Of a DNA stretch of 64,000 bases, positions 1 through 8,164 are shown piece by piece. How positions within the stretch are numbered: the stretch's first letter is position 1; each line of letters begins with the position of its first letter. Source of the stretch: Bradyrhizobium sp. 164 (GTDB lineage: Bacteria; Pseudomonadota; Alphaproteobacteria; Rhizobiales; Xanthobacteraceae); the NCBI RefSeq assembly GCF_023073715.1, contig NZ_JADPKA010000095.1, positions 218,701 through 282,700 on the forward strand. The letters are read 5' to 3'. Under the pieces are notes generated by a model. The model made no database searches, had not been told where the DNA came from, and worked only from the letters and a program-made list of their open reading frames with translations. The translations under genes were made by a program, and so were the position numbers.

Positions 1-60
1 CGCGACGACCTGGCGAAGTTGCTGCATGATCGGCATCCGCGGACGGTGCACGCCGGATAG
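1..60 (+). CDS. 3' end of an unidentified gene
   Basis: An open frame runs in from the left edge and ends at a TAG at 58-60. The last residues read RDDLAKLLHDRHPRTVHAG. Only 19 codons are visible, so no family can be named. The frame could be spurious. Confidence 0.35.
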   Translation, partial: RDDLAKLLHDRHPRTVHAG

Positions 61-269
61 CCGCGTCCCCCCGTGTATCACATTCGCCGGTGTGACGGCG
101 CCAACCGCACCGTCAATGTCAGCTCCTCTTCAGCTATTTCTAGCGCGTTGTTGCGCGAGTCAGCGTCAGAGCAGAGAGCGGACAAGGATTTCGACTGCTG
201 CGTTGCAGGCGGATCACGGGAGACGTGAATGCGAGCAAGCGCCGCGGCACCATAATTTCGGATCGGCAC

Positions 270-536
270 TCACGGCCGTTCGGGATGGTTCAGCATGTAT
301 TCGCCGAGATCACGCTGACGGCGATCGGCACGCGCGGTGGCTGCATTGCGCTGGACATCACGGTCCTTGCGGCAGGCCACGTATTCCGGCGAGCCCTGCG
401 CATAACCGCGGCTCTGGCAAACCGCGTCGTCATCGTCGCCGCCGACCGCTACGGGCGTCTGGTAACGCGCGGAGCAGGCGGAGAGTGCGATGGCGAGCAG
501 GGAGATGGCGCCATACTGCGCGAGCTTGGCTGACAT
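270..536 (-). CDS. small lipoprotein, unknown function
   Basis: An 88-residue protein with an N-terminal hydrophobic segment and a lipobox-like LSAC near residue 20, so it is probably a lipid-anchored periplasmic protein. The mature part is charged, with an Asp run (GGDDDDAVC) and a Cys pair. The ATG at 536 is preferred over one six codons upstream because it places the signal peptide at the N-terminus. It lies downstream of and codirectional with the acyl-CoA synthetase, separated by a palindromic repeat, so it is probably a separate transcript. No function can be assigned. Confidence 0.65.
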   Translation of the reverse strand: MSAKLAQYGAISLLAIALSACSARYQTPVAVGGDDDDAVCQSRGYAQGSPEYVACRKDRDVQRNAATARADRRQRDLGEYMLNHPERP

Positions 537-556
537 TGATCGGTCCTGTCTCATTC

Positions 557-644
557 GTCATTGCCGGGCTTGACCCGGCAATCCATCGAAATCAAGGCAA
601 TTGCCTGATCATTGATGGATGCCTGGGTCAAGCCCGGGCATGAC
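557..644. repeat. intergenic palindromic repeat, 'gccgggcttgacccggc' type
   Basis: Two inverted arms (557-587 and 614-644), each itself partly palindromic around CCGGGCTTGACCCGG, face each other across about 26 bases. The same unit recurs at 10298-10377 and as a half copy at 12683-12716, always between genes. Confidence 0.75.
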
Positions 645-660
645 GACCGGAGAGCACAAT

Positions 661-2571
661 TCACATCCGCCCCTTCAGCGCCGCGCCGATCTCGTCGAGC
701 ACCTTGGGGTCCTCGATCGTCGCCGGCATGGTCCAGGCTTCGCCGTCGGCGATCTTCTTGATGGTGCCGCGCAGGATCTTTCCGGAGCGCGTCTTGGGCA
801 GGCGGCCGACGGTGATCGCAAGCTTGAAGGCGGCGACCGGGCCGAGCTTGTCGCGCACCAGCGCGACGATCTCCTTCTCGATCTCGGCGGGCGCACGCGT
901 CACGCCGGCTTTCAGCACTAGGAAGCCGCAGGGCACCTCGCCCTTGATCGCATCCTTGACGCCGAGCACGGCGCATTCGGCCACGTCCGGATGCGAGGCC
1001 AGGATCTCCTCCATGCCGCCGGTGGAGAGGCGGTGGCCGGCGACGTTGATGATGTCGTCGGTACGGCCCATGACGAAGACATAGCAGTCCTCGTCCTTGT
1101 AGCCGGCGTCCGAGGTTTTGTAATAGCCGGGGAATTCGCTGAGGTAGGCTTCCTTGAAGCGCGCGTCCTGATTCCACAGCGTCGGCAGGCACCCCGGCGG
1201 CATCGGCAGCTTGATGACGATCGAGCCCATGGTGTTGGGCCCGACCGGCTTTGCGGCTTCATCGACGATCTCGACCTGATACCCCGGCATCGGCACCGTC
1301 GGCGAGCCGTGCTTCACCGGCAGCATGCCGAGGCCGACCGGATTGCCGGCGATGCACCAGCCGGTCTCGGTCTGCCACCAATGATCGATCACCGGCACCT
1401 TCAACTGCTGCTCCGCCCATTCCACCGTCGGCGGATCGGCGCGCTCGCCGGCAAGGAACAGCGTGCGGAATTTCGAGAGATCATATTGCCGGATGAATTT
1501 GCCTTCCGGATCCTCCTTGCGGATGGCGCGGAAAGCGGTCGGCGCCGTGAAGAAGGCGACCGCCTTGTGCTCGCTGATGACGCGCCAGAACGCGCCGGCA
1601 TCGGGCGTGCCGACCGGCTTGCCCTCATACATGATCGAGGTCGCGCCATGCAGCAGCGGGCCGTAGACGATATAGCTGTGACCAACCACCCAGCCGATGT
1701 CCGAGCCGCACCACCAGACCTCGCCCGGCTTGACGCCATAGAGGTTGAACATCGACCATTTCACCGCGACGAGGTGGCCGCCATTGTCGCGCACCACACC
1801 CTTGGGGATGCCCGTCGTGCCCGAGGTGTAGAGGATGTAGAGCGGATCGGTCGCGGCAACAGGCATGCAGGGCGCCTTCTTGCCGTCGTTCAGCGCCTTG
1901 CGCCGCAGGCTCGCCCAATCATAGTCGCGTCCCGGGGTCAGGTCGCAGGTGTGCGGCGGACGTTGCAGCACGATGCAGGCCTTCAGCTTCGCGCTCGCGA
2001 GCTTGATCGCCTCGTCGAGCAGCGGTTTGTACTGCACAATACGGCCAGGCTCGATACCGCAGCTCGCGGAGAGAATGAGCTTTGGCTGCGCATCGTCGAT
2101 GCGCGTGGCGAGCTCCTTGGCAGCAAAGCCGCCGAACACCACGGAATGCACCGCGCCGATGCGCGCGCACGCGAGCATCGCGGTCACCGCCTCCGGCACC
2201 ATCGGCATATAGAGGATGACGCGATCGCCTTTGGCGACACCAAAATCCTGCATGATTGCGGCGAGTGCCTGCACCTCGCTCAAGAGCTCGGCGTAGGTGA
2301 ATTTGGTGATGCTGGCCGTCAGCGGCGAATCATGGATCAGCGCGACCTGGTCGGCGCGGCCGCGTTCGACATGGCGGTCGAGCGCATTGTAGCAGGTGTT
2401 GACCACGCCGCCGGTGAACCAGCGGCCGTAGGTTCCTTGCGTCGCATCGAAGATCCTTTTCGGCGGCTCGATCCAGTCGATCTCCTTGGCCGCCTCGGCC
2501 CAGAATCCTTCCGGATCGGCCAGCGAGCGCGCATGGACCTCGTGATAGAGACTCTTGCCCTGGACGTTCAT
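661..2571 (-). CDS. prpE: propionyl-CoA synthetase (acetyl/propionyl-CoA ligase family)
   Basis: 636 residues, the usual length for PrpE. It activates propionate (and probably other short acids) to the acyl-CoA through an acyl-adenylate in the cytosol. Visible motifs are the AMP-binding loop YTSGTTGIPKG at about 248-258, the motif around WWQTETG, the hinge GRTDDIINVAGHRLSTGG, and the C-terminal catalytic lysine context RLPKTRSGKILR. The N-terminal acetyl-CoA synthetase-like domain (YHEVHARSLADPEGFW) is present. It stands alone between palindromic repeats. Substrate preference between acetate and propionate is inferred from overall resemblance to PrpE rather than AcsA. Confidence 0.93.
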   Translation of the reverse strand: MNVQGKSLYHEVHARSLADPEGFWAEAAKEIDWIEPPKRIFDATQGTYGRWFTGGVVNTCYNALDRHVERGRADQVALIHDSPLTASITKFTYAELLSEVQALAAIMQDFGVAKGDRVILYMPMVPEAVTAMLACARIGAVHSVVFGGFAAKELATRIDDAQPKLILSASCGIEPGRIVQYKPLLDEAIKLASAKLKACIVLQRPPHTCDLTPGRDYDWASLRRKALNDGKKAPCMPVAATDPLYILYTSGTTGIPKGVVRDNGGHLVAVKWSMFNLYGVKPGEVWWCGSDIGWVVGHSYIVYGPLLHGATSIMYEGKPVGTPDAGAFWRVISEHKAVAFFTAPTAFRAIRKEDPEGKFIRQYDLSKFRTLFLAGERADPPTVEWAEQQLKVPVIDHWWQTETGWCIAGNPVGLGMLPVKHGSPTVPMPGYQVEIVDEAAKPVGPNTMGSIVIKLPMPPGCLPTLWNQDARFKEAYLSEFPGYYKTSDAGYKDEDCYVFVMGRTDDIINVAGHRLSTGGMEEILASHPDVAECAVLGVKDAIKGEVPCGFLVLKAGVTRAPAEIEKEIVALVRDKLGPVAAFKLAITVGRLPKTRSGKILRGTIKKIADGEAWTMPATIEDPKVLDEIGAALKGRM

Positions 2572-2946
2572 TCCCGCGCTCCCGTTCCCTTTGGCCTGGT
2601 CTTGACCTGACGGCAGGAGAAGCGTCCCGCCAGGACCAGGATCAAGTGCCGGCCTTGCTTGACGGGTATTTTCCCGGGAACGGGCCGCGGTTCAAGCCGA
2701 AAAGGATGGGCCTTTTGGAGGAGAGGCGTAGAGCTTGCGCGCATCGGCGCTGCGCTCCCTCTTCCGCCTGCGAGGAGGCTGGGGTGCCTCCGCGTCGGGA
2801 GGCCTATGGAGGAAGTCTCCAAGAGGGGAAGGCCCTCACCCGCCGCGCTCTGGACGATGCTTCGCACCGCCGGGGACGCGTCGACCTCTTCCGCAAGCGG
2901 GAGAGCTAACCGAGCCAGCCGTGCGACTTCGGTTCTTCAGCGCTTC
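2572..2946. other. gene-free stretch with decayed repeat
   Basis: 375 bases without a convincing gene. The right half (about 2850-2910) resembles the rhizobial repeat built on an 'acctcttccgcaagcgggagag' hairpin. A related sequence appears near 3550-3580 and 11478-11590. Open frames here have no family resemblance. Confidence 0.5.
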
Positions 2947-3372
2947 TCAGCTTGCCATCGCATCGAGCCGCTGCAGGCGGTCCTTCATGACCTTCTTCAG
3001 ATCATAGCCGGGGCGGCCGAAGCTCGCGTTGCGCGTCGTGAGGAAATCGCGCTGGTTTTTGCGCAGGTCGGCCGCGAGACGCGCTGTCGCAGCCCGCAGC
3101 ACACGCTCGTAGGTCTCAGCGATCTGGCGGTCCAGCACGCCGAGTTGCGGATCGGCACAGATCACCTTCTCGACCTCGCGCGTCGCCGTGGCGCAATCGA
3201 ACGACGCAGCGTTGCCGGAAGCCGCATTCATCGCACGCAGCGGCTCGGATCCGAATTTCGCGATCTCGGCGATCATGGCGCGGCGGCCGCTCGCGGCATT
3301 CTCGTTACTCGGGTCGAGCCGCAGGGCCGTTTCGTAATCGGCCAGCGCCTTCTTGCGTTCACCCATCAACAA
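2947..3372 (-). pseudogene. 5'-truncated TPR/LprI-like (DUF1311) protein
   Basis: The C-terminal about 140 codons match the neighbouring gene at 3583-4344: a TPR unit (GERKKALADYETALRLDP), the DUF1311 cysteines (SFDCATATREVEKVICADP) and the shared end GRPGYDLKKxMxxRLQRL. Upstream of about 3372 the frame stays open to 3546, but its residues look like neither TPR nor signal peptide. The N-terminus is therefore missing or replaced. It is interpreted as the decayed half of a tandem duplication. Confidence 0.6.
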
Positions 3373-3582
3373 GGCTGATTGCCGCGCCGAGGAAGAAGGC
3401 GCGCAGCGAAATTTTGGCAAACCAGGGCATTTGCGCGGAAGAATGTGTGCCGCACATGACATAGGGCTCCGTGACGTCGGGTTCTCACCGTTGTCGCGGC
3501 TGGCAAAGGATGGGTTCAAATCGGGCGTGCGGAGAGCTGCCCGCACTCCTCGCCCCGCTTGCGGAGAGAGGCGGAGGTCCCG

Positions 3583-4344
3583 TCAATATCCATCCACACC
3601 GTTCAGCCGCTGCAGGCGCTCCTGCATCGCCTTCTTCAGGTCGTACCCTGGCCGGCCGAATCCGGCATTGCGACGCGCGACGTATTCATCCTGCGCGCGC
3701 TGGAGCGTCTTGGCTTCACCCGCATTGCGCGCCTCGCGGATCACGCGCTCATTGGCGGCAAAGATCTCCCGGTCGAGATCGGCGAGCTCGCGATTGCCGC
3801 AGATCGCCCTTTCCACGGCGCGTCGCGCACGGGCGCAATTGAAGCTTGGCTTGCCGGCGACCGCTATCTGCGCCCCGATCCGCTCGAGCTCGCGCGCCAT
3901 TGCCTTGTGATTGGCCTTGGCCTTCTCGTGGTTGGGATCAATCTTCAATGCCGCGCCGAAATCCTGCACTGCCTTGGGCCTGTCCCCCTTCTTCAGCCAG
4001 AGCTCACCGCGCGCGTTGAAGATGTCGGCGAGACCGGGATCGAGCTGCAAAGCCCGGCTGTCGTCCGCGATCGCACGGTCGATCTGCTCGTGCCGCGCAT
4101 AAAGCGCGCCCCGCGCGACCAGCGCCTTAATCAGGGCTTCCTTCGCGGTCTTCTCATGCTCGATCACGGCCGCGCAGGCCGTAACCGCCTTGTCCATATC
4201 GTCGGCCGCCGCCGCCGCAAGGCATGGCGCGACATCGACCTGCGCCACCGCGACCGGCTCGCCGCCCGTCGCCGCATGGGCCGCGGCGACCGAGAGCGCG
4301 CAGAGCAACCCGGCGCCCGACAGTTGAATGAGAAAGGAACGCAT
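3583..4344 (-). CDS. TPR protein with LprI-like (DUF1311) C-terminal domain
   Basis: 253 residues from the ATG at 4344; a GTG three codons upstream is less likely. Residues 1-25 form a signal peptide ending AAAHA, so the protein is periplasmic. The middle holds about two TPR units (ALYARHEQIDRAIADDSRALQLDP and GELWLKKGDRPKAVQDFGAALKIDP). The C-terminal DUF1311 region has the paired cysteines FNCARARRAVERAICG. Family relatives include the mycobacterial lysozyme inhibitor LprI, but function here is unknown. A truncated paralogue lies directly downstream. Confidence 0.8.
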   Translation of the reverse strand: MRSFLIQLSGAGLLCALSVAAAHAATGGEPVAVAQVDVAPCLAAAAADDMDKAVTACAAVIEHEKTAKEALIKALVARGALYARHEQIDRAIADDSRALQLDPGLADIFNARGELWLKKGDRPKAVQDFGAALKIDPNHEKAKANHKAMARELERIGAQIAVAGKPSFNCARARRAVERAICGNRELADLDREIFAANERVIREARNAGEAKTLQRAQDEYVARRNAGFGRPGYDLKKAMQERLQRLNGVDGY

Positions 4345-4460
4345 GTTCGTCACGATCGGAACGCCTTGCCTTCAATCTTGCCTGGTCGCCCCACTATCCA
4401 TCATTACGGCCGGATTGGTGCTAGCTTGTGGCGCCGCTCAAATCGGTTTCGGGAATCACC

Positions 4461-6005
4461 GTGTCGACATTCGAATGGATCATCGTGCTTCTGCTCGGCG
4501 CCGTCGGCTTATCGGCGCTGGCGCGGCGGATCAAGGTCCCCTACCCGACCTTCCTCGCCATTGGTGGCGCGCTGATCGCTTTCGTGCCGTCGAGCCCGTC
4601 CTGGACGCTGGAGCCGGACCTGGCTTTGGCGCTTTTTGTCGCACCGGTCCTGCTCGATGCCGCGTTCGACACCTCGCTGCGCGATCTGCGCAGCAATTGG
4701 GTTCCGGTCTCGACCCTGGTCGTCGCCGCGGTCGGCTTGACCACGGCCGCCGTGGCCTATGTCGCGCACCGGCTGATGCCCGATATGCCCTGGGCTGCCG
4801 CGGTCGCGCTCGGCGCCATCGTGGCGCCGCCGGATGCCGCGGCTGCGGTCGCGATCCTCAGCCAGGTGAAGCTGCCCCACCGCATGGTGAAGGTCCTGGA
4901 GGGCGAGAGCCTGCTCAACGACGCGACTGCGCTCTTGATCTATCGCATCGCGGTGGGCGCGGTTGCCACCGAGCACCTGACGTGGAGCCAGGTCGCACCG
5001 ACCATGGCGCTAGCGCTGGTTGGCAGCGTCATCGCTGGCCTGCTCGCGGGCCGCATTGTTCCGCTGTTCATTGAACGGGTGAAAGAGGCACCGAGCGCGA
5101 TCATCTTGCAGTTCGCCACCACCTTCCTGGTCTGGATCGCCGCCGAGCATCTCGGCCTTTCCGGCATTCTCACCATCGTCGTCTATGCCATGACGATGGC
5201 ACGCAGGGCGGGGCTGCGCATGCCGGCGCGGCTACGGGTGCCCTCCTATGCGGTGTGGGAGACGATGGTGTTCGTGCTCAACGTGCTCGCCTTCATGCTG
5301 ATCGGCATGCAGATGCGACCGATCTGGACGCGGCTCGATGCCGACGTACGCTGGGAATATTGCGTCGCCGCCGCCTGGATCCTGCTCACAGTGGTGCTGG
5401 TCCGGCTGCTCTGGGTGACGTTCTACCGGACGACGCTCCGCGCGCTGATCGCGCAGCGGATCTATCGCCCGAAGGATCCGAAGCAGGTCGCCTCTGCCAA
5501 GGGCGGCCTCATCATCTCCTGGTGCGGCATGCGCGGCCTCGTCACGCTCGCCACCGCTTTTGCCCTGCCGGAACACTTTCCACATCGGGATTTCATCGTC
5601 TTCATCGCCTTTGCGGTGGTGCTGGGTTCGCTGGTGATCCAGGGCCTGACGCTGCGGCCGCTGATCCTGGCGTTCGGCCTCAAGGACGACGATCCTGTCG
5701 GCATCGAGGTCGCGCGCGGACGCGCGGTCGCCTATCGCGCCGCGCTCGACGCCATCGAGAGCGATCCGTCGGAGGAAGCGGAAATCCTGCGGCTCGAATA
5801 TCGCGCGATCCTGATGCAGGCGGAAAACGATCCGAACGGCGGCATCGCCAATGGCGAGCTGCCCGCCGATCCCCTGCGCCGCCGCGCCATCGAAGCCGCG
5901 CGCAAATCGATCTTCGACCTGCGCGCGACCGAGGTGATCGGCGACGACGCGTTCCACAAGCTTGAGGAAGAGCTCGATCGCGCCGAATTGAGCGCGGGGG
6001 GATAG
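4461..6005 (+). CDS. Na+/H+ antiporter, CPA1/NhaP-like
   Basis: About 514 residues with some 12 membrane segments in the first 400, then a hydrophilic cytoplasmic tail of about 110 residues. The pattern LGAIVAPPDAAAAVAILSQ followed by LEGESLLNDATALLIY is the ion-binding signature of the monovalent cation:proton antiporter-1 family. It should exchange Na+ or K+ for protons in the inner membrane. The GTG at 4461 is preferred because GGGA precedes it at good spacing; a GTG at 4428 would add 11 residues. No ATG is near the start. Transcribed divergently from the TPR/LprI-like gene. Confidence 0.88.
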   Translation: MSTFEWIIVLLLGAVGLSALARRIKVPYPTFLAIGGALIAFVPSSPSWTLEPDLALALFVAPVLLDAAFDTSLRDLRSNWVPVSTLVVAAVGLTTAAVAYVAHRLMPDMPWAAAVALGAIVAPPDAAAAVAILSQVKLPHRMVKVLEGESLLNDATALLIYRIAVGAVATEHLTWSQVAPTMALALVGSVIAGLLAGRIVPLFIERVKEAPSAIILQFATTFLVWIAAEHLGLSGILTIVVYAMTMARRAGLRMPARLRVPSYAVWETMVFVLNVLAFMLIGMQMRPIWTRLDADVRWEYCVAAAWILLTVVLVRLLWVTFYRTTLRALIAQRIYRPKDPKQVASAKGGLIISWCGMRGLVTLATAFALPEHFPHRDFIVFIAFAVVLGSLVIQGLTLRPLILAFGLKDDDPVGIEVARGRAVAYRAALDAIESDPSEEAEILRLEYRAILMQAENDPNGGIANGELPADPLRRRAIEAARKSIFDLRATEVIGDDAFHKLEEELDRAELSAGG

Positions 6006-6007
6006 TT

Positions 6008-6088
6008 TCATCGTCCGGGACAAGCGCGCCCAGAGCGCGCGCGATCCGGGATCTCCGCGCGAGCGCTTGCGCTTGTGCGGGACGACAG
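6008..6088. repeat. intergenic inverted repeat
   Basis: The arms 'catcgtccgggacaagcgc' and its near complement 'gcttgtgcgggacgacag' lie between two + strand genes. This is another of the palindromic intergenic elements scattered through the left half of the window. Confidence 0.55.
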
Positions 6089-6128
6089 TGGGATTGAACC
6101 AAACCCCGCCTTGCCAGACTCATTCCAG

Positions 6129-6899
6129 ATGACGACCCTGATCGACGACCGTCGTGTCCGCGCGCGTGATGCGTCGCCAGCACGATATTTCTATCTCCAC
6201 ATGTCGCTCGCTTGCGCGGCCACCGCGTTTTTGGGCTTTGCACCGACCTATTGGGTGCCGCTTGCCAACCGGACATTCTCCGCAAGTCCCGTGATTCATT
6301 TTCACGGTCTCTTGTTCTTCACCTGGTCGCTCTATTTCGTGCTTCAGACCTGGCTCGCAGCCTCGGGCCGCGTGGTCAATCACCGCGCACTCGGCATGGC
6401 CGGCGTCTCGCTCGCGACCGCGATGACGATCTTCGGCTTCCTGGCCTCCGTGCATGTGATGCAGCATTCCGCCACGCTCGGGCAGGAGGAGGCCGGCATC
6501 GCGTTCTCGATCGTCCCGATGAGCGGGATCGCGTTTTTCGCGATGGCATTCGTGCTCGCGATTGTGAACGCTCGGAGGCCCGAGGTCCACAAGCGCCTGA
6601 TGCTGCTCGCGGCGGTGTCAATTCTGGATGCCGCGATCGCGCGCTGGTTCCTCACCTTCCTCGCGCCTCCAGGACCACCGGGCCCGCCGCCGGTGCCCGT
6701 CACCATCGCGCCGGCCGCCGTCGCCTCGCTCCTGCTCGTCGTCGCCATGGTGCGCGACTGGCGCACCATGGCGCGCGTGCATCCCGTCTACATCTACGGC
6801 ACGCTCGCACTGCTGGCGGTGAAGGTGCTGAACTGGCCGGTCAGCGAGACGGCGGCCTGGCACGCGTTTGCCGCCGGGATTCTGGCGCTGGCACAGTAG
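6129..6899 (+). CDS. seven-TM-like membrane protein, unknown function
   Basis: 256 residues with about seven hydrophobic segments. Histidines sit at membrane edges (VIHFHGLLFFTWS, VNHRALGMAG, VHVMQHSATLG, EVHKRLMLLA), which recalls haem- or metal-binding membrane proteins, although no ligand can be assigned. A proline-rich loop (FLAPPGPPGPPPVPV) lies near residue 185. The ATG at 6129 is chosen because the 18 upstream codons lack membrane character and overlap repeat-like sequence. Single-gene unit. Confidence 0.75.
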   Translation: MTTLIDDRRVRARDASPARYFYLHMSLACAATAFLGFAPTYWVPLANRTFSASPVIHFHGLLFFTWSLYFVLQTWLAASGRVVNHRALGMAGVSLATAMTIFGFLASVHVMQHSATLGQEEAGIAFSIVPMSGIAFFAMAFVLAIVNARRPEVHKRLMLLAAVSILDAAIARWFLTFLAPPGPPGPPPVPVTIAPAAVASLLLVVAMVRDWRTMARVHPVYIYGTLALLAVKVLNWPVSETAAWHAFAAGILALAQ

Positions 6900-6962
6900 G
6901 TCGCTCTAACCTCCGCTGTCGTCCCGGATGAGCGAAGCGCAGATCCGGCACGACGGCGGCGC

Positions 6963-7769
6963 CTAGGCCCCCGCCTTGCAGGTGATCCCGCCGTCAACCA
7001 CGAGCTCGATCCCCGTCACGTATTTCGACTCGTCTGACGCCAGGAACAGCGCTGCGTTGGCGACGTCGAAGGCGTCGCCCATGTGGCCCATCGGCACCTG
7101 CGCATCGCGCGCGCGCCACATCGCCTCGACGTCGCCCTTGGCATAGCTCGCGGCAAGCCCGGCAGAGTGCTCGACCATCGGCGTCTTCATCAGGCCCGGC
7201 AGGATCGCATTGACCCGCACATGATGGCGCGCGAACTCGATCGCGGTGGTGCGCGTCATCTGGTTCATCGCCGCCTTCGAGGCGCCGTAGGTGACGTAGG
7301 AGATGCCCATGTGGCGGATCGAGGCGATCGAGGAGATGTTGATGATCGAGCCGCCACCCTGCTTCACCATCACGGGAATGACGTGCTTCATGGCGAAATA
7401 GGCGCTCTTGAGGTTGACGCTGAAGACACGATCCCAGCTCTCCTCGCTCACCTCGACCACGCTGCCCATCTCGGCGATGCCGACATTGTTGTCGAGCACG
7501 TCGATGCGGCCATGGGCCTTCAGACACGCCGCCACCATCGCCTCGATCTCGGCAGGCCGCGAGACGTCGGCCGTGAATGCCATCGCCTTGCCGCCTTCGT
7601 CATTGATGATCTTCGCGGTCTCCTCGGCCGCCGCACCGTTGCGATCGACGCAAAACACCTGCGCGCCCTCGCGCGCAAAGGTCACCGCGGTCGCCTTGCC
7701 GTTGCCCCAGCCGGGTCCAATCGAGCCGGCGCCCACCACCATGGCAACCTTGCCGTTGAGCCGATCCAT
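6963..7769 (-). CDS. short-chain dehydrogenase/reductase (SDR)
   Basis: 268 residues, a classical SDR. The cofactor loop is VVGAGSIGPGWGNGKA near the N-terminus (an unusual, longer glycine loop), followed by an NNVG motif, the catalytic Ser region SIIN ISS and the YxxxK pair in YVTYGASKAAM. It should oxidise or reduce an alcohol/ketone with NAD(P). It starts 11 bases after the DUF1850 gene stops and is the last gene of the TRAP transporter operon, so its substrate may be what the transporter imports. That link is inference. Confidence 0.9.
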   Translation of the reverse strand: MDRLNGKVAMVVGAGSIGPGWGNGKATAVTFAREGAQVFCVDRNGAAAEETAKIINDEGGKAMAFTADVSRPAEIEAMVAACLKAHGRIDVLDNNVGIAEMGSVVEVSEESWDRVFSVNLKSAYFAMKHVIPVMVKQGGGSIINISSIASIRHMGISYVTYGASKAAMNQMTRTTAIEFARHHVRVNAILPGLMKTPMVEHSAGLAASYAKGDVEAMWRARDAQVPMGHMGDAFDVANAALFLASDESKYVTGIELVVDGGITCKAGA

Positions 7770-7780
7770 TGTGATCTCCC

Positions 7781-8164
7781 TTATTTCTCTTGTTGTTCGC
7801 AGATGCTCATTTTGGTGACGTTAGCACCGATCGGATGGCCGACAATCTCCGACAATGTCCGGCACTTTCCAGCATGGCACAGCCGCCACTCCCCCGCCGT
7901 GCCCGAATTACCCAGCACGACCTCCGGCACCGGCGCGCGGTTCGGTTGCCACTGAAACCAGCCGTCGATCAGCCGCGCCTCGGGCGGCGGCTCCATACCG
8001 GGGCCAGTGCCCTTGACGCGGGCCTGCACCAATTCGAGGCCGGCGGGCGTGGCCCGCCAGTCTTCCTGCCATTCGACCTTCGCGATCGAATGCGTCCAGG
8101 CCAACGTGAAGGCGGACAGCGCCAGCGCCTTGACGCCGCCTGCCGTTGCCAAGCAGAGGCTCAC
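7781..8164 (-). CDS. DUF1850 protein associated with TAXI TRAP transporter
   Basis: 127 residues from a GTG at 8162-8164 that overlaps the TGA of the permease gene (GTGA), showing translational coupling. An ATG 14 codons upstream would lie inside the permease frame and adds residues unlike a signal peptide. The N-terminus (LCLATAGGVKALALSAFTLAWTHS) is a signal or membrane segment, and the rest is a small beta-rich domain with HSIAKVEW and EWRLCHAGKC. DUF1850 proteins regularly accompany TAXI-type TRAP systems; their role is not known. Confidence 0.85.
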   Translation of the reverse strand: MSLCLATAGGVKALALSAFTLAWTHSIAKVEWQEDWRATPAGLELVQARVKGTGPGMEPPPEARLIDGWFQWQPNRAPVPEVVLGNSGTAGEWRLCHAGKCRTLSEIVGHPIGANVTKMSICEQQEK

